39,780 nt of DNA from NCBI GenBank assembly GCA_001567545.1, contig LLZO01000104.1, positions 1-39,780 on the forward strand, read 5' to 3'. Of the stretch, positions 39,190-39,780 are shown in pieces; positions within the stretch are counted from its first letter, which is position 1, and each line of letters begins with the position of its first letter. The notes below the pieces were generated by a model, which worked only from the letters and a program-made list of their open reading frames with translations, was not told where the DNA came from and searched no databases. Both the position numbers and the translations under genes were made by a program. The stretch comes from Candidatus Tepidiaquacellales bacterium OLB5 (GTDB lineage: Bacteria; Bacteroidota; Ignavibacteria; Tepidaquicellales; OLB5).

Positions 39190-39780
39190 TTGGATACTTT
39201 ATTAAAACCCATTGAAATTCTCGGAATATTTGCATTTGCAATTACGGGAATAATTGAAGCCCGCAGAAAGCAGATGGATATTGTAGGTACATATTCAGTT
39301 GCTATGGTAACTGCGTTCGGCGGGGGAACGCTCCGCGACCTGCTGACAGGTAATTACCCGCTTTTCTGGATAAAGAATTACACCTACCCGCTTATGATCC
39401 TTGTACTTGCCGTAATTTCAATATTTATATTAAGGAAATCAATTTCGATATCAAAACCGGTATTAATGCTGCTTGGTATACTTGATGCAATGGGTCTTGG
39501 ACTTTTCAGCGCCGCAGGCGCAAGCTATGCTTTATCTTTAGGAATGTTCTGGTTCAATGCAGTTCTTATTGGTGTTGTAACTGGAGTTTTCGGCGGTGTG
39601 CTCCGTGATGTTATCTGCAACGAAGTTCCCTTATTTTTTAAACAGTCACAGCTTTATGCAACCTGCGCTTTTGTTGGTTCACTTTTTTATGTTATTCTTG
39701 CTTACTATTTTCCGCCGGATTCTGTAATACCGCTTGCATCAGGAATTCTCTCTGCATTCACACTAAGAGTGATTTCTATC
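39190..39780 (+). CDS. TRIC/UPF0126 family membrane channel, partial at right edge
   Basis: The frame is open from TTG 39190 to the end of the window (197 codons, no stop). An in-frame TAA lies 9 bp before the TTG. The product begins DTLLKPIEILGIFAFAITGIIEARR. It contains two homologous halves, each with three membrane segments and a Gly-rich kinked motif: AFGGGTLRDLLTG (about 46-58) and VFGGVLRDVICNEVP (about 137-151). This is the pattern of bacterial trimeric intracellular cation (TRIC) channels, UPF0126/YadS, which conduct K+. The start is TTG or a later codon. Only the last part is missing, as the family is about 205 residues long. Confidence 0.9.
   Translation, partial: MDTLLKPIEILGIFAFAITGIIEARRKQMDIVGTYSVAMVTAFGGGTLRDLLTGNYPLFWIKNYTYPLMILVLAVISIFILRKSISISKPVLMLLGILDAMGLGLFSAAGASYALSLGMFWFNAVLIGVVTGVFGGVLRDVICNEVPLFFKQSQLYATCAFVGSLFYVILAYYFPPDSVIPLASGILSAFTLRVISI

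Overview
The window looks like a chromosomal segment from a bacterium of the Ignavibacteria / Bacteroidota-Chlorobiota (FCB) group. Four signs support this. Ten large secreted proteins end in a type IX secretion (Por) C-terminal sorting domain with the hallmark QN(Y/F)PNPFNP motif. Promoters fit the Bacteroidota form TTG-N18-20-TAnnTTTG. The DNA is AT-rich. The housekeeping orders uppS-bamA-skp-skp-lpxD and a detached atpD-atpC pair are present. No phage, integrase, transposase or CRISPR array was seen, and no T9SS machinery gene is in the window, only its cargo.

Layout. 75-5255 (mostly minus): a sialidase-like (Asp-box) T9SS cargo, a FecA/CirA-type TonB-dependent receptor preceded by a small membrane protein with a C-terminal RAPP tail, and a small helical cytosolic protein with a textbook promoter. 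5615-11977 (plus): three Asp-box/Ycf48-like T9SS cargo genes, between which sit a Cys-rich secreted protein and a double YHS-domain protein (metal handling). 12092-15500: a three-gene unit of a His-rich RAPP-tailed secreted peptide, a lipoprotein and a ZnuD-like TonB receptor, probably for zinc or a similar metal. 15643-21187: envelope biogenesis (uppS, bamA, two skp/ompH paralogues of which the first is frameshifted, lpxD). 21372-24398: a YegP/DUF1508-type protein, atpD, atpC, tRNA-Lys(TTT) and a cold-shock protein. 24546-36634: six T9SS cargo genes (a GH5-like glycosidase on plus, then five on minus: two paralogous Asp-box proteins, a subtilase, a choice-of-anchor-V-like protein and a Ycf48-like protein), most bounded by their own strong hairpin terminator. 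36848-39780: YqhA-family membrane protein, MmcQ/YjbR protein, a transglutaminase-like lipoprotein, tRNA-Arg(CCG) and the start of a TRIC/UPF0126 channel running off the right edge.

How it fits together. The bam/skp/lpxD block builds the outer membrane in which the TonB receptors sit. The T9SS cargo would cross that membrane through a machine encoded elsewhere. The metal-related genes (Cys-rich, YHS, His-rich, ZnuD-like) suggest envelope-level metal sensing or uptake interleaved with the surface-protein genes.

The most unusual signal is that three neighbouring T9SS cargo genes (5615-6937, 7096-9546, 10727-11977) each carry a short palindromic, in-frame insertion at exactly the same place in the sorting domain: the loop between the first strand (xFSIP) and the next (LKxxDILG). 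Two insertions are related GC-rich double-hairpin elements and the third is an unrelated 10-bp perfect palindrome. The seven other sorting domains in the window have the normal short loop. This looks like palindromic repeat elements tolerated inside a protein export signal, in the manner of Rickettsia palindromic elements. Two of these genes also share a nearly identical sorting-domain tail plus a structured 3' stem-loop, which suggests the domain moves as a cassette.
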